Made by a program: the position numbers and the translations under genes
The notes under the pieces: generated by a model
What the model was told of the DNA's origin: nothing
The model's database searches: none
Seen by the model: the letters and a program-made list of their open reading frames with translations, nothing else
Shown here: positions 50,801 to 58,597 of the stretch, in pieces
Layout: each line of letters opens with the position of its first letter
How positions within the stretch are numbered: position 1 is the stretch's first letter
Source: Pomphorhynchus laevis
Lineage: Eukaryota; Acanthocephala; Palaeacanthocephala; Echinorhynchida; Pomphorhynchidae
DNA length: 64,000 nucleotides
Reading direction: 5' to 3'
NCBI GenBank assembly: GCA_012934845.2
Contig: WNNJ02002380.1
Location: 1-64,000 of the forward strand

Positions 50801-53800
50801 TTTATACATAAACCAGACATTGTCGAAATTGTTCCCAATACACTACGACATATTCTCCCGACGGATATTAACAACTCTCTAAATCAACAATTTCCTGTCA
50901 ATTAAATCTTAAATTATCTATCATATCTCAATATTCATAAAGCCACCAATACTGACAGTATTGCGATTGAACATATTAAAGATACATTTGATATATTTGA
51001 TTCCATAATTCCATATTTGGTCAATATGGAATTGACTTATTTAACAAAGTTTTTATTGGATATTCGATTTCCAATTCCGGGTGTCGATCAGTAGTTCCGA
51101 CGACTCTTCCGATTCAAATGAATTTTGCGGCATCGTAACACTAAATAATTCTTTCAAACTTTTTTCATCCTTGCTTTTACGTCGCCTTTCCACATATTCG
51201 AGCAACTACTGATTCCCGAACAACATAAATTTCGAAATCGACATTCCACTATCACCGCGCTAACCTCAACCTATACTATATCGAAAACGGCCTTATTGTC
51301 AACATTCTGAAGACTAACCTTATCCATCAAATTTCGCCGTGGATGACGCCTTGTTAATTCTGATAAATTTTCGTTATACTATCGATTCATCGAATTCATC
51401 AGATCTTATAAATAGGCGTGCATCTAACCTCCATATTGTCGTTTCGTCTTCACTTTGAAAAAATATTATAAAGTATTATCGACCACAAACGCATATTTAT
51501 AAAATGGAAAACTTTCAAGTCTATAATTACATTGTTCCCTTTTATTCTTTAAGGTTATGATAGATCCATAATAATTTATGCCCTACCTGTAATATGGCCG
51601 ACCTTTCAAGTATCAACTTTAAGCAATTAGATGCATGTAAGTGGCGCTTCATATAAGAAAGTCCTTCGTCTATCACCCAGAATCCATTCCATGCCTATTG
51701 CAGCAATCACATCGATTAAAACCCTATTAGTATATTATTGACATTTTCGTCTCCCTGAAACATCCGCATTCAAACAACAGTGAACAATTACTTCTGAGCT
51801 CTTTGCAATCGACCCTGAAATATCCTCAGCCTCATCTACCTTATAATCACTATGTCATAAACCACACGCAAAGAAAATACCACTTATTCTCCACGCCCTT
51901 ATACACGGGTATCACGATAATCTATGTATAATCAGTATATAATCCGTATCCCATGACACGCTCATTCGAACTATTGCCACTGTAAATTTTGTCACATTCA
52001 ATGCCCACCTATTTATAATCTTTTTTATTGCCCTATCATTTCTCCAAATTGTCACTAAAGCAAATTGATTTGCTACCTGCCGATCTTACCAACACCCTTG
52101 GCCCCAAACCAACTAATCCCAATGCAATTGTTAAGCCACACAGTCGTGCAAGTGGCCGGTAATTTAAATCATGGCAAATGCCCATCCATTTGTCATCTGT
52201 TTCATTTCCTTGTACTTTTCAATTTGCCAATCAAGGTTCGCTACCTGCTAACCTTACCAAAACCCTTGACGCAAACCAACTAATCCCAATGTAATTGTTA
52301 AGACAGACAGTTGATCAAGTGATCGGTAATTCAAATCATAGCAAATGCCCACCCATTTCTCATATGTTTTAATACTCTATCCTTTCCAAATTGTCATTCA
52401 AACATATCGATTCGATACCTGCTGGTCATACCAACACCCTTGACCCAAACCAACTAATCTCAATGCAATTGCTAAGTCAGGAAGTCCAGCAAGTGACCGG
52501 TAATTCAAAGCATAGCAAATGACTTTTGATTTCATGAATGTTTTCGTGCTGTATTTTATTATTTGTGTATGTACATTTTTGTTTTCCGCTACATGTCGAA
52601 AGGCTACAGTGGCATAATAAATATTCTCAGATTGATATTTTGATGTTATAATTTAAACAAGAAAATAAATATAAAATAATTAAACAAGAAAATTTTATGA
52701 TACACCTTAAATTTTAACTGTTTGTTTTTATGTGGTACATCCATGTATTTGAATTTATTTTAATTCTTAATCTTAATTCTAATATACAATTAATGAAGAC
52801 CTCTTCGTTTAGCTTATCGTTTAATAATCGGTTTACCCTTATAACGTATTAGTTTGGCTTGTAATTTCTGTTAGTTTCTCTGACATGCAAATTGCAAATT
52901 TGGATAAAATTAAAATTTAACTCATTTTATTCGGTAAAAGTTTAAATCGTTGTTTTTCCAAGTTTAAATCATTGATATAAATGAATGTATTATTATGAAA
53001 GCCTATATTTACCCAGATGTTTGACTACAAAATAGCTTCAAATTTGTTCTATAATTGAATTCCAATATAAATTTAATATCTCTTTTTATAAATTGAGTGG
53101 TTTAAATTATTTTAATTTATTTGATTTAAAACTTTTATCTAAATATATAAATTCACTTTAAATTTATTTTCGTTCAATATTTAGGATTTGAAGAACTTGA
53201 CAGCAAAAATAGGAAATTCGATAGAGTTGAAAATCGTTACCCTCCGGTAAAAAAATTTACTAACACTTTATAAAAAGCGTCATTTATAAAATTATATTAA
53301 ATTCCCAATTGCAATAATTATAATGTTGTTCAAGAATGAAAATTATAAATCTTTAAATTTCCAATAATTAATTATGATAATTAATTAATTAATTTAAAAA
53401 CTGCTTAAACTGTGCTGGCATTAGTTTACAACTTTATCAATCGAAAATTATTACCAAATTTACAAAAGGTGTACTTTATAAATAATTATGCAATTCTAAT
53501 TTGAATCTAATTTTATTTTGATCAAATTACTCAATTTTATATTATTTATATCAATTTTTAATACAATTATTTTACACAATATTTTTAATATTTTTAGTTT
53601 ATCTAAAATTAATTGAAGACTGACTAATGGACTTTTGTTATGTGAAGTTAATTTTTGTTTAATAAAATAGAAATTGTATTGTTAAATTCAATATTTGCAA
53701 AATATTATAAATCAGAGATTTATTCGTATAAAGCTTTTTATAGTAAAATAATACTTCACTTTTCTCTATAAAAACACTGACGTTTTGTTATTGCGTTTAA

Positions 53801-55828
53801 TTATTACATCATATCCTACATTTTGAAAACATTTGAAATTTGAATTAAAGTTTATTTGAAAATGAACTTTGTATATACGCACATGAATATACTGGTTTTA
53901 GATAACTATATTTTTATATAACAATATAAAACTAATAATACAACGTTTTATTTAACTATTTTATATATTTTAATAATAGCTTTTATAAGAATATGTTCTT
54001 TTAAATGTTTATAATCTTTTTACATAGTTAAAATATTAAATTCAATACTTAAATCATTGTCCCTATATAATATGTATTCTGTTATTTATATATTTTGTTT
54101 TTATTTTTAAGTTGATATACCTGTTCAGTCATTGTTACCACTAAATGTGATGTTCCAAATTTTATATTGAAATTATGATATCTCATATAATAGGAATTTG
54201 ATAAAATTTGCAAAAATATACATAATTCTAAGTCAAAGAATTGCTGCATTGTGAAGAATACAAATTAGGATGAGAATTAATTTTTAAAAATTAAAAATTA
54301 ATTTTTAAATTTTAATTCAATGATTTTGTTTAAACTAAAAAATAAAAGCTTATAATTTTATCTAATATAAAAAGAATACAGCATTTTAGTGCATATATTT
54401 GTAATACATTTGATTCTAATGATTTCAAAATTAAATATTTTAAATATCATTGAATTAAACAATTACTAATTCAGAGAAACAAAGCAGCAGATGGAAGACT
54501 TTCGTCTTACATTTTGCAAATTTTATTAAAATTATTTCTGATTTCAAATTAAATCAGTGTTGGTAGGGAAAGGTTTTATCTTCAAACTTACCTATTTTTG
54601 CAATTAATTGATATTATCAAACCAGTCATCTATAGTTTGAATCATAATTTTAATTTAATCCTAATTTCCTAATTTTGTATTTATAAGCAATTTTCTATGT
54701 ATTAAAGCTGAAACCTTATTATTTTCTTATGTGAATTTTTCTAGTAGCAGCCAGGTGAGAAAACACAAATTCAACTTTATTATTAAAGATTATATTTTTG
54801 ATTTCTTCGTTACAATTTGTTGCTGAGCTATTGAGAAAATATTTCTCTCCGTATGAAAATACGCGAAAATATTAGAAACCTGGAATATAAAAATATTTAC
54901 GAAATAAAACTTTAAATCTTGAAAATCGAGCATAATAAATGAAAGTATTATGAAATAATATTTTATTTTTTATATATTTTTTAATATTTAATTTTCTTCA
55001 ATTGCTTTATTATTGAAATAAAATAGTAATTGAAGCTCGTGGAGTGTAAACAGTATGTAATGAGATTGTTGATCGAACAACATACTTTTATTAACGTTAT
55101 AATTTTTTATGACACATTAGTGAATAACTTGGCAAATACTTCAAATTCCCTAGTTTATTTCTTTTTATAAGAAAAAAGAAAAATATAAAATATAAATATA
55201 AAAACATAGAATTACTTACATATTAAACCACAACTTTAATAATTTGTGTACAAAAATAAAAAGGCAGATATGTAAACTGCCTAAAGGCACACCAATTTAT
55301 TCAAAATTGTAAAAAATGTCACGATGGCAAAAAAAGCGAAGACAAATAATAGAAAACACAATAAATGCCTTTAATTCTTCCAGGTAAAAAATATACCGAA
55401 CTGTTATATTCTAAATCATTGAATCGGAATGAGACATGCTGGGTTGAAATATTTGTGAACGATTTTAGGGCCAAACCCAGTCAAAAAACGTTTAAAACGT
55501 TTAAGATTTTGTTATCAATATTTCTTCCACCAATTGTGGACATCGTCAGGATAAATTGTAAGTAGCTAATTAAGTAGCCAAGAAAGTTCAAACTAGTCAA
55601 AATCTTAAATGTTATATTCTAATAGATTGAAAATCTGGAATAATTTGACAGAATTTTGATAATTGCTGTTTTTTGCTTATCCACAAAAAATTTTCGATTT
55701 AGTAAATTTCTGCATTAAATTATATTTTTTAGGGATATCAATGGAAGCCTTTCTGCCTTGGATTTTATATTGTTGTCACTATGGCTGTCGTGATTACTCT
55801 AATAATTGCAATTATCGTGTACGACTGA
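29358..55828 (+). CDS. FRRS1: Ferric-chelate reductase 1-like protein (Reeler-DOMON-cytochrome b561), 11 exons
   Basis: Joining 29358-29809, 31705-31765, 36579-36782, 38257-38545, 40154-40273, 42780-42898, 46955-47107, 49019-49118, 49282-49431, 53185-53246 and 55733-55828 gives 1806 nt, 601 residues and a stop. All junctions use GT..AG and keep phase. Domains: signal peptide (about 1-24), Reeler-like (about 28-165), DOMON (about 180-335), and a cytochrome b561 transmembrane domain (about 345-550) with the four expected haem histidines visible: His375 (KIH), His417 (THQ), His452 (WHAFLG) and His488 (IHWF). A last helix precedes the stop. The family reduces ferric iron at membranes using electrons carried over b561 haems. 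Length fits the family (about 590-600). The Reeler part is divergent. Introns are full of mobile elements but every exon is intact. Confidence 0.9.
31062..31590 (-). mobile_element. Endonuclease-type LINE remnant in intron 1
   Basis: Minus-strand pieces include SIQVDTLHENSTMQLYINCV, MRRIGILYQVFSISKVYNSS, LRDTYKSTLSG and ISHALRDGASTWLSS. The last matches NASMKGAHSWLTAG of the 58598-60181 frame and QRDGASSWLSALPL of the 26-kb copy. Antisense to the host gene. Broken. Confidence 0.6.
31705..31765 (+). CDS. FRRS1: FRRS1-like exon 2: end of Reeler-like region
   Basis: The acceptor ttttag precedes it. Residues 152-171 read GFVYDSKRRVHRLDAVPALN. Short linker exon. Donor aac|gtaaga, phase 0. Confidence 0.75.
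31766..33184 (+). other. Intron 2, left part: no recognisable element
   Basis: AT-rich intronic sequence with no coding similarity seen on either strand. Confidence 0.5.
33185..34265 (-). mobile_element. PLE1 copy with N-terminal GIY-YIG-like region, in intron 2
   Basis: Minus strand, antisense to the host gene. From 34240 it reads LKTRFRQHIYNIQHNSQTIF, HKHMRLIGHDIENCK, a TGA codon, FILEHI, then KLLEKEDFWIKTLNSMYPLG followed by LND. This matches the second half of a GIY-YIG nuclease fold ('L..R...H....... H... ILE ... E..WI..L....P.GLN'). The 281-codon frame at 33193-34038 continues with a basic, Lys/Arg-rich linker and an uncharacterised region to SDLSKYIR. It then jumps to KVIEINTGIKHYFSIN and TYDFSTLYTNL, the start of the RT. 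The stretch present in the 6-kb copy between these is missing. Ends at NILINQFINIKS before the RT catalytic core. Confidence 0.75.
34266..36578 (+). other. Intron 2, right part: AT-rich with short repeated words
   Basis: The string attaatatcctgttt with flanks occurs near 35260 and again near 35565 (an imperfect ~50-bp direct repeat). No coding similarity is seen. Confidence 0.5.
36579..36782 (+). CDS. FRRS1: FRRS1-like exon 3: DOMON domain, first half
   Basis: Residues 172-239. ECGSTKGCYLVPPNC then VKFEIMGIADGWVGVGFTND, the classic start of the DOMON fold in FRRS1 proteins. Acceptor attttag, donor cgg|gtaaaa, both phase 0. Confidence 0.9.
36990..37640 (-). mobile_element. Retroelement remnant in intron 3, possibly endonuclease-type LINE
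   Basis: A less AT-rich island. The minus strand reads KFFKDLEKRLGQFTANQRAG, PFLMQRLSATVQGGNASCM and, after an in-frame stop, SLPRSKPRQTSTTDNLIAL. The first two resemble the end of RT/endonuclease proteins ('A..F...L..RL.......FL.QRLS.A.QRGNA'). The family assignment is tentative. Antisense to the host gene. Confidence 0.4.
38257..38545 (+). CDS. FRRS1: FRRS1-like exon 4: DOMON domain, second half
   Basis: Residues 240-335 begin SDDEYTVCMRANDD and continue through RGIYIDQRIYCTFTKRK (the 'dg.i.C.F.R' strand of DOMON) to LSDPHYIIATFGDRGDI. Acceptor tttaag, donor act|gtaagc, ending one base into a codon. A second open frame overlaps it but shows no DOMON features. Confidence 0.87.
38620..39489 (+). 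other. Intron 4, left part: AT-rich, nothing recognised
   Basis: No open frame with similarity and no long repeat was found. Confidence 0.5.
39490..39846 (+). mobile_element. PLE1 3' UTR fragments in intron 4, ending in a palindromic junction
   Basis: The string tgattacctctaatccttat with flanks matches the PLE1 3' UTR. The piece ends with the terminal motif, which at 39817-39846 is fused to an inverted partial copy (aagtctacgta), giving a palindrome. Confidence 0.7.
39847..40075 (+). mobile_element. Second PLE1 3' end in intron 4
   Basis: AT-rich UTR-like sequence ending in the terminal motif at 40045-40070, 84 bases before exon 5. Confidence 0.6.
40154..40273 (+). CDS. FRRS1: FRRS1-like exon 5: lead-in to b561 domain, first haem His
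   Basis: Residues 337-375. PNIYKSSQPAIVSRSRVNFN then GYISGSWLAKIH, where the final His is the first haem ligand (the 'K.H' motif). The acceptor atatag has a weak pyrimidine tract and lies about 80 bases after a PLE1 terminus. Donor ccaca|gtaagt. Confidence 0.8.
40274..42196 (+). other. Intron 5, left part: nothing recognised
   Basis: AT-rich intronic sequence. Short balanced stretches (for example 41730-41900) contain no frame with recognisable similarity. Confidence 0.45.
42197..42415. mobile_element. MITE-like element with inverted ends, in intron 5
   Basis: The terminal inverted repeats are aatatttcggcttttcgtgc with cagcc at the left, and the near-complement ending gcacgaacagcggaaatatt at the right. 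Inner arms ataactttttctaa and ttagaaaaagttat are also complementary. About 219 bp, non-coding, A/T-rich interior. Confidence 0.7.
42780..42898 (+). CDS. FRRS1: FRRS1-like exon 6: b561 first core helix
   Basis: Residues 376-415 read MCLMIIAWVLLASIAVLTSR followed by YYRPIW, a transmembrane helix ending in a basic cytoplasmic loop, as in FRRS1 ('LM..AW....IG...ARY.'). Acceptor gattttag, donor aca|gtaatt, phase 0. Confidence 0.88.
42899..44819 (+). other. Intron 6, left part: AT-rich palindromic tracts
   Basis: Runs of tatattata words around 43290-43380 and low-complexity A/T tracts. No element recognised. Confidence 0.45.
44820..44890 (+). mobile_element. PLE1 terminal fragment in intron 6
   Basis: An exact copy of the terminal motif at 44848-44867, with a shortened second copy of its end (ctcagttagctg) immediately after. 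Confidence 0.7.
44981..45640 (+). repeat. ~260-bp direct duplication in intron 6
   Basis: Copies at about 44981-45235 and 45374-45640 share cactgcagcctctcg and tatacagtatttacattgaa, with over 250 bases aligned. The offset is about 391 bases. A shorter repeated word (gagataggtggac) lies between them. Non-coding. Confidence 0.85.
45641..46700 (+). other. Intron 6, right part: moderately balanced, no similarity
   Basis: Less AT-rich than neighbours with no open frames of note. Probably an old repeat continuing from the duplicated segment. Confidence 0.35.
46955..47107 (+). CDS. FRRS1: FRRS1-like exon 7: b561 helices with haem His 2 and 3
   Basis: Residues 416-466. THQPLIISVAILTVIAFIFI carries His417 and FWHAFLGVIVVILAIIN carries His452. 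Acceptor cttaag, donor aat|gtaagt, phase 0. Confidence 0.9.
48660..48923 (+). repeat. ~94-bp direct duplication in intron 7
   Basis: Copies at 48660-48753 and 48830-48923 share atcaatgtttttgattctat and gaaagaatcgttttttaaa. Offset 170 bases. Confidence 0.88.
49019..49118 (+). CDS. FRRS1: FRRS1-like exon 8: b561 fourth haem His
   Basis: Residues 467-499. AALVLCVPKRHGRAYCIWFW then IHWFVSSLAHCLA, with His488 in the conserved 'HWF' motif. Acceptor tttgtag, donor gcaa|gtaagc. The following intron is only 163 bp. Confidence 0.9.
49282..49431 (+). CDS. FRRS1: FRRS1-like exon 9: last b561 helix
   Basis: Residues 500-549. IPVIFLGMDLPSLDLWDWCS, then WLLMAWCIFHIITDLILEIH. Acceptor gtttttag, donor gaac|gtaagt. 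Confidence 0.88.
49864..52040. mobile_element. Less AT-rich segment in intron 9, probable old mobile element
   Basis: Composition shifts sharply near 49860 and returns near 52600. Open stretches on both strands (minus 49864-50154, plus 50056-50322) have no recognisable motif. Around 50700 the plus strand reads YYSHNGSSTIDLIFSYILTE, reminiscent of the end of LINE endonuclease domains ('STIDLIF'), but this is weak. Followed directly by the tandem array. Confidence 0.3.
52044..52548. repeat. ~170-bp tandem repeat, three copies, in intron 9
   Basis: The landmark ctacctgc / atacctgc occurs at 52073, 52241 and 52415 (spacing about 168 and 174). Each copy contains the string ccaaccaactaat, or a close variant, and a gtgaccggtaattcaaa-like string. 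Copies differ by perhaps a tenth to a fifth of positions. Satellite-like unit length. Confidence 0.88.
53185..53246 (+). CDS. FRRS1: FRRS1-like exon 10: cytoplasmic linker
   Basis: Residues 550-570, FEELDSKNRKFDRVENRYPP. A polar linker that keeps phase between exons 9 and 11. Acceptor tatttag, donor ccg|gtaaaa. Confidence 0.75.
53247..55732 (+). other. Intron 10: AT-rich, no recognised element
   Basis: Contains a 66-codon frame at 55365-55565 with splice-like edges, judged not to be an exon because its frame does not fit. Otherwise low-complexity A/T sequence. Confidence 0.5.
55733..55828 (+). CDS. FRRS1: FRRS1-like exon 11: C-terminal helix and stop
   Basis: Residues 571-601 read GYQWKPFCLGFYIVVTMAVV and ITLIIAIIVYD, then TGA at 55826-55828. 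A final transmembrane helix directly before the stop is typical of FRRS1 proteins. Acceptor tttttag. Confidence 0.85.
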   Translation, partial: GYQWKPFCLGFYIVVTMAVVITLIIAIIVYD

Positions 55829-55869
55829 AGAAAACGGAACTTATTTAGTAAGACGGAACTGATTTACAC

Positions 55870-55875
55870 AATAAA
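55870..55875 (+). terminator. Candidate polyadenylation signal AATAAA
   Basis: AATAAA lies 42 bases after the stop codon. The sequence is very AT-rich and AATAAA occurs by chance, so the assignment rests on position only. Confidence 0.35.
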
Positions 55876-56699
55876 ATACCAATTTCAATACGTCTGTTAA
55901 TAACATTCTATTTAATTGAAGATCAATTTATCTAGTAATGTGCCTCATAACAGCGTTATACCTTTGATGCAAGTGAATTTTTAATTTAATATTTGTTTTT
56001 CACATTTCTACTGTTAGGACAGTTCATCAAAAAGTTGTTTGATCCAAAATGTATTTTATTTTTATTTTAACAGTCAATAAATACCAACGTAATCAAAACA
56101 AGATTTTACTTTGATCGTTTGTTTAAGAAAATTATTTGAAAATTTGATTTAAGCTTTAAATTAATTAAGATTAATTTAATTTAAGCCAGTTGTTCACCGC
56201 ATTAAACAGCATTAAAATCATCTTTTCCGCTTTAAGTTTATGGAGTAAAATGAAGTTCGTTTAGCGTTTAAGCTCAACTAAAATACACAAAATTCGCGAG
56301 TGTTTAGTTGTGATTGTGAAACTGTTTGTTTTATATTAATATAATAATATTATCAATTTAAATTCATATGAAGTTAAATATTGAATGTTTCCAAAAATCT
56401 TCTTGAAGTTTTTACTTCAAGGAGATTTGAAGAATCTAGTCTGAAACATCCAGATATTGTCGATATGCTACTTTCAGATTGGCTGTAAATTTAATAACGT
56501 GCAAAAGCTATAGTTTAATTAAAGTCACAGTTAGTGCTAATAGTTTATCACCGTTGAATTAGCTTGACATTTAGCGTTTTATAAATATGATCTTAATAAC
56601 CTCAATTTTTCAAAAATAACGAATGTAAAAATAAAATAGAAAACAAAAATAATAATAGAAATTTTCTATTTCAAAAAGAAAATAGAAAACAAAGTCAGT
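55876..56699. other. Downstream intergenic AT-rich stretch
   Basis: No coding similarity. A repeated agaaaatagaaaacaaa word near 56635-56695 directly precedes the LINE at 56700. Confidence 0.5.
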
Positions 56700-57935
56700 T
56701 CAGTCCTTAATAGAGTCTTTATTGTGTCATGGCCTCAGGTCCACAGAGATCTGAGCGCTCCAGCCAATCCAACACGCCGCTCTCCGACTAAACAACCAGG
56801 GGTCTCTCACTCCCCCCCCCAAAGAATCCAATCGAGGCGGACTATGCTCGGTAATCGCGAGATGAGGAGCTTGAGAAACCTTAGTTTTTGCTCTGGGGGA
56901 CGTCCTCTTGAAAAGAACACTAAGCCTGAGATAGCCCAAGTACCCTATAGGCGCACTTTGGTTTTCCCTTTCAATGACAGATGCTGATCCCGTTTCAGGG
57001 ACCACCTAGCTTTCTTCCAGATACGTTTGAGTCTATCCAGGTGAGCTTTCGCTGACCAGTTCACCGTAATAGTGAACCTTAGGTATTTTACTCGACTTCT
57101 AAAGGTAGGGAGTGGTTGAGACTGCAAAATGTGGGAAAGTACAGCGTGCTAATCTCTTAAGTTTCTGTTTGGTCGCTGGGGTGGTATGAAAGACAACCAT
57201 CTGCAATTTGCTGGAGTTTAGAATAAGATTGGAAGCGGGGCGCTGATCTTTTAATCTTAAAAAGAAACGGCTGATGTCATAGACTACATCTTTGCACCGG
57301 CGTCCAGAAAACAGGGCTATGGTATCATCAACGAATACCACAAGATGTTGATCGCGTTTAAATTTTTCGTAGAGAATAATGGAGGCAGCAGGATACAAGA
57401 TTGGAGAAAGTGGGGATCCTTAAGGCACATCCGTAATAGGATATCACTGGCGAGCATCTGGGTTGTCTTCATATAAGAATCGCTTGGTATACAACAATAT
57501 TTCCACTCTGTTAACAATTCTCACAGGCAACCCAAATGACATGAGAGAAGAGATAACAAAAGGAATGGACATGCGGTCAAATGCAGCAGAAAAATCAAGA
57601 AATACAGCCACAGCAAGCTGATGACTGTTATCTTAAAAAACTGATGCGCTTCACCTATTGCTGAATGGACCGAGCGATCTTTTACGTACCCATGAAAACC
57701 TGATGGGATTAAATTTCGCCTACTTAGATGGTCGCGAATTTTACGCGCAAGCGCTTTTCTGTAAATGGAGATGAGAGAGTTTTGAATCGAAATCGGTCGC
57801 AGATCTTTAGGACATGAAATCGATTTCTTTTTGGGTAAAAACACACGTCGGCAAATATTTATGCCAGCAATATCGGACGAGGAGGCTAATAGCATTGTTG
57901 TGGCGACCTCCTTTCTCTGACTGACTGTCAAAAGC
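56700..57935 (-). mobile_element. Jockey/R1-like LINE RT remnant
   Basis: Minus-strand pieces in order: KDLRPISIQNSLISIYRKAL and RNLIPSGFHGYVKDR (RT finger/palm, 57521-57931); DVP-stop-GSPLSPILYP, the 'GVPQGSxLSP' motif with one stop; LVVFVDDTIALFSG (catalytic F-V-D-D, 57099-57398); and SRVKYLRFTI then RLKRIWKKARWSLK (thumb region, 56945-57127). The downstream tail runs to 56727. Three or more frame changes plus a stop. GC content is higher than in host sequence. Dead copy. Confidence 0.8.
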
Positions 57936-58597
57936 TAACAGACCCGAGTGGAGTGTGGTGCGTGGTTACTGGAGGTGCCCGGAAGTGACCCATAGGATTT
58001 TAGATATCTGTAACAGATAAGTCCCTACTCCTGAAGTCACACCAAGGCGGGATTGGTTGGGGAGATTGAGTGGCTCCATAATTATGTAAGCATAGTGACT
58101 CCCCTAAAACTTTGTCAAGGGCTATGCTACCAATCCAAACCAAGGCTCTATGCTTCCAGCAGACAAACTTCTCCTTCTTGAATATCTTCTAGAAGGAAGC
58201 TTGAGAAGGGTTAAGGTGAGCAATGCTTATCATATTCCTGCTCAGCTGGAACCTATATCTAGAGCTCCAGTATTCATTCTATAGGGTCTGTCTGGCGGAA
58301 ACAGAGAAATTTGGAAGATTTAGCATTTTAGCGAGGACCTTGAGTTTTGTTGGAGTGGGATTGTATATTCCATCATTTATAGTAAGTCACGGTTCACAAG
58401 AACCGTGACTTCCTGGATCGTATATTGGGTAGCGGTTATGACATGTTACTTGATGACTTCAACGACAGAAATGGTCGTTGGGTTAATGCAGCAAACCGCA
58501 GAGCCAGGAACGATTATCTTATTCACAAACCACCATCCCCACCTTTCATTGCTCAACAACTAATTCTCTCCTCGATATATTACTGCTTTACAAGTGG
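57936..58597. other. Less AT-rich stretch between two LINE fragments
   Basis: No confirmed coding sequence. The plus strand reads DFNDRNGRWVNAANRRARND near 58455-58515, possibly an upstream part of the element that follows, in another frame. A perfect hairpin lies at 58384-58411. Confidence 0.35.
58384..58411. repeat. Perfect 12-bp inverted repeat
   Basis: AAGTCACGGTTC at 58384-58395 and GAACCGTGACTT at 58400-58411, with a 4-base loop. Confidence 0.9.

Noticed and set aside
55384-55559. Extra FRRS1 exon in intron 10 (splice-like ttccag and attgtaagt edges)
   Set aside because: Exons 10 and 11 join in phase 0. In that phase this stretch contains a stop, and the open frame is in another phase. 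Exon 10 to 11 without it gives a complete family-like C-terminus.
56727-57005. Plus- and minus-strand ORFs over 56.7-57.0 kb as separate genes
   Set aside because: The minus frame is the tail of the Jockey/R1-like LINE and the plus frame is its shadow in a GC-richer stretch.
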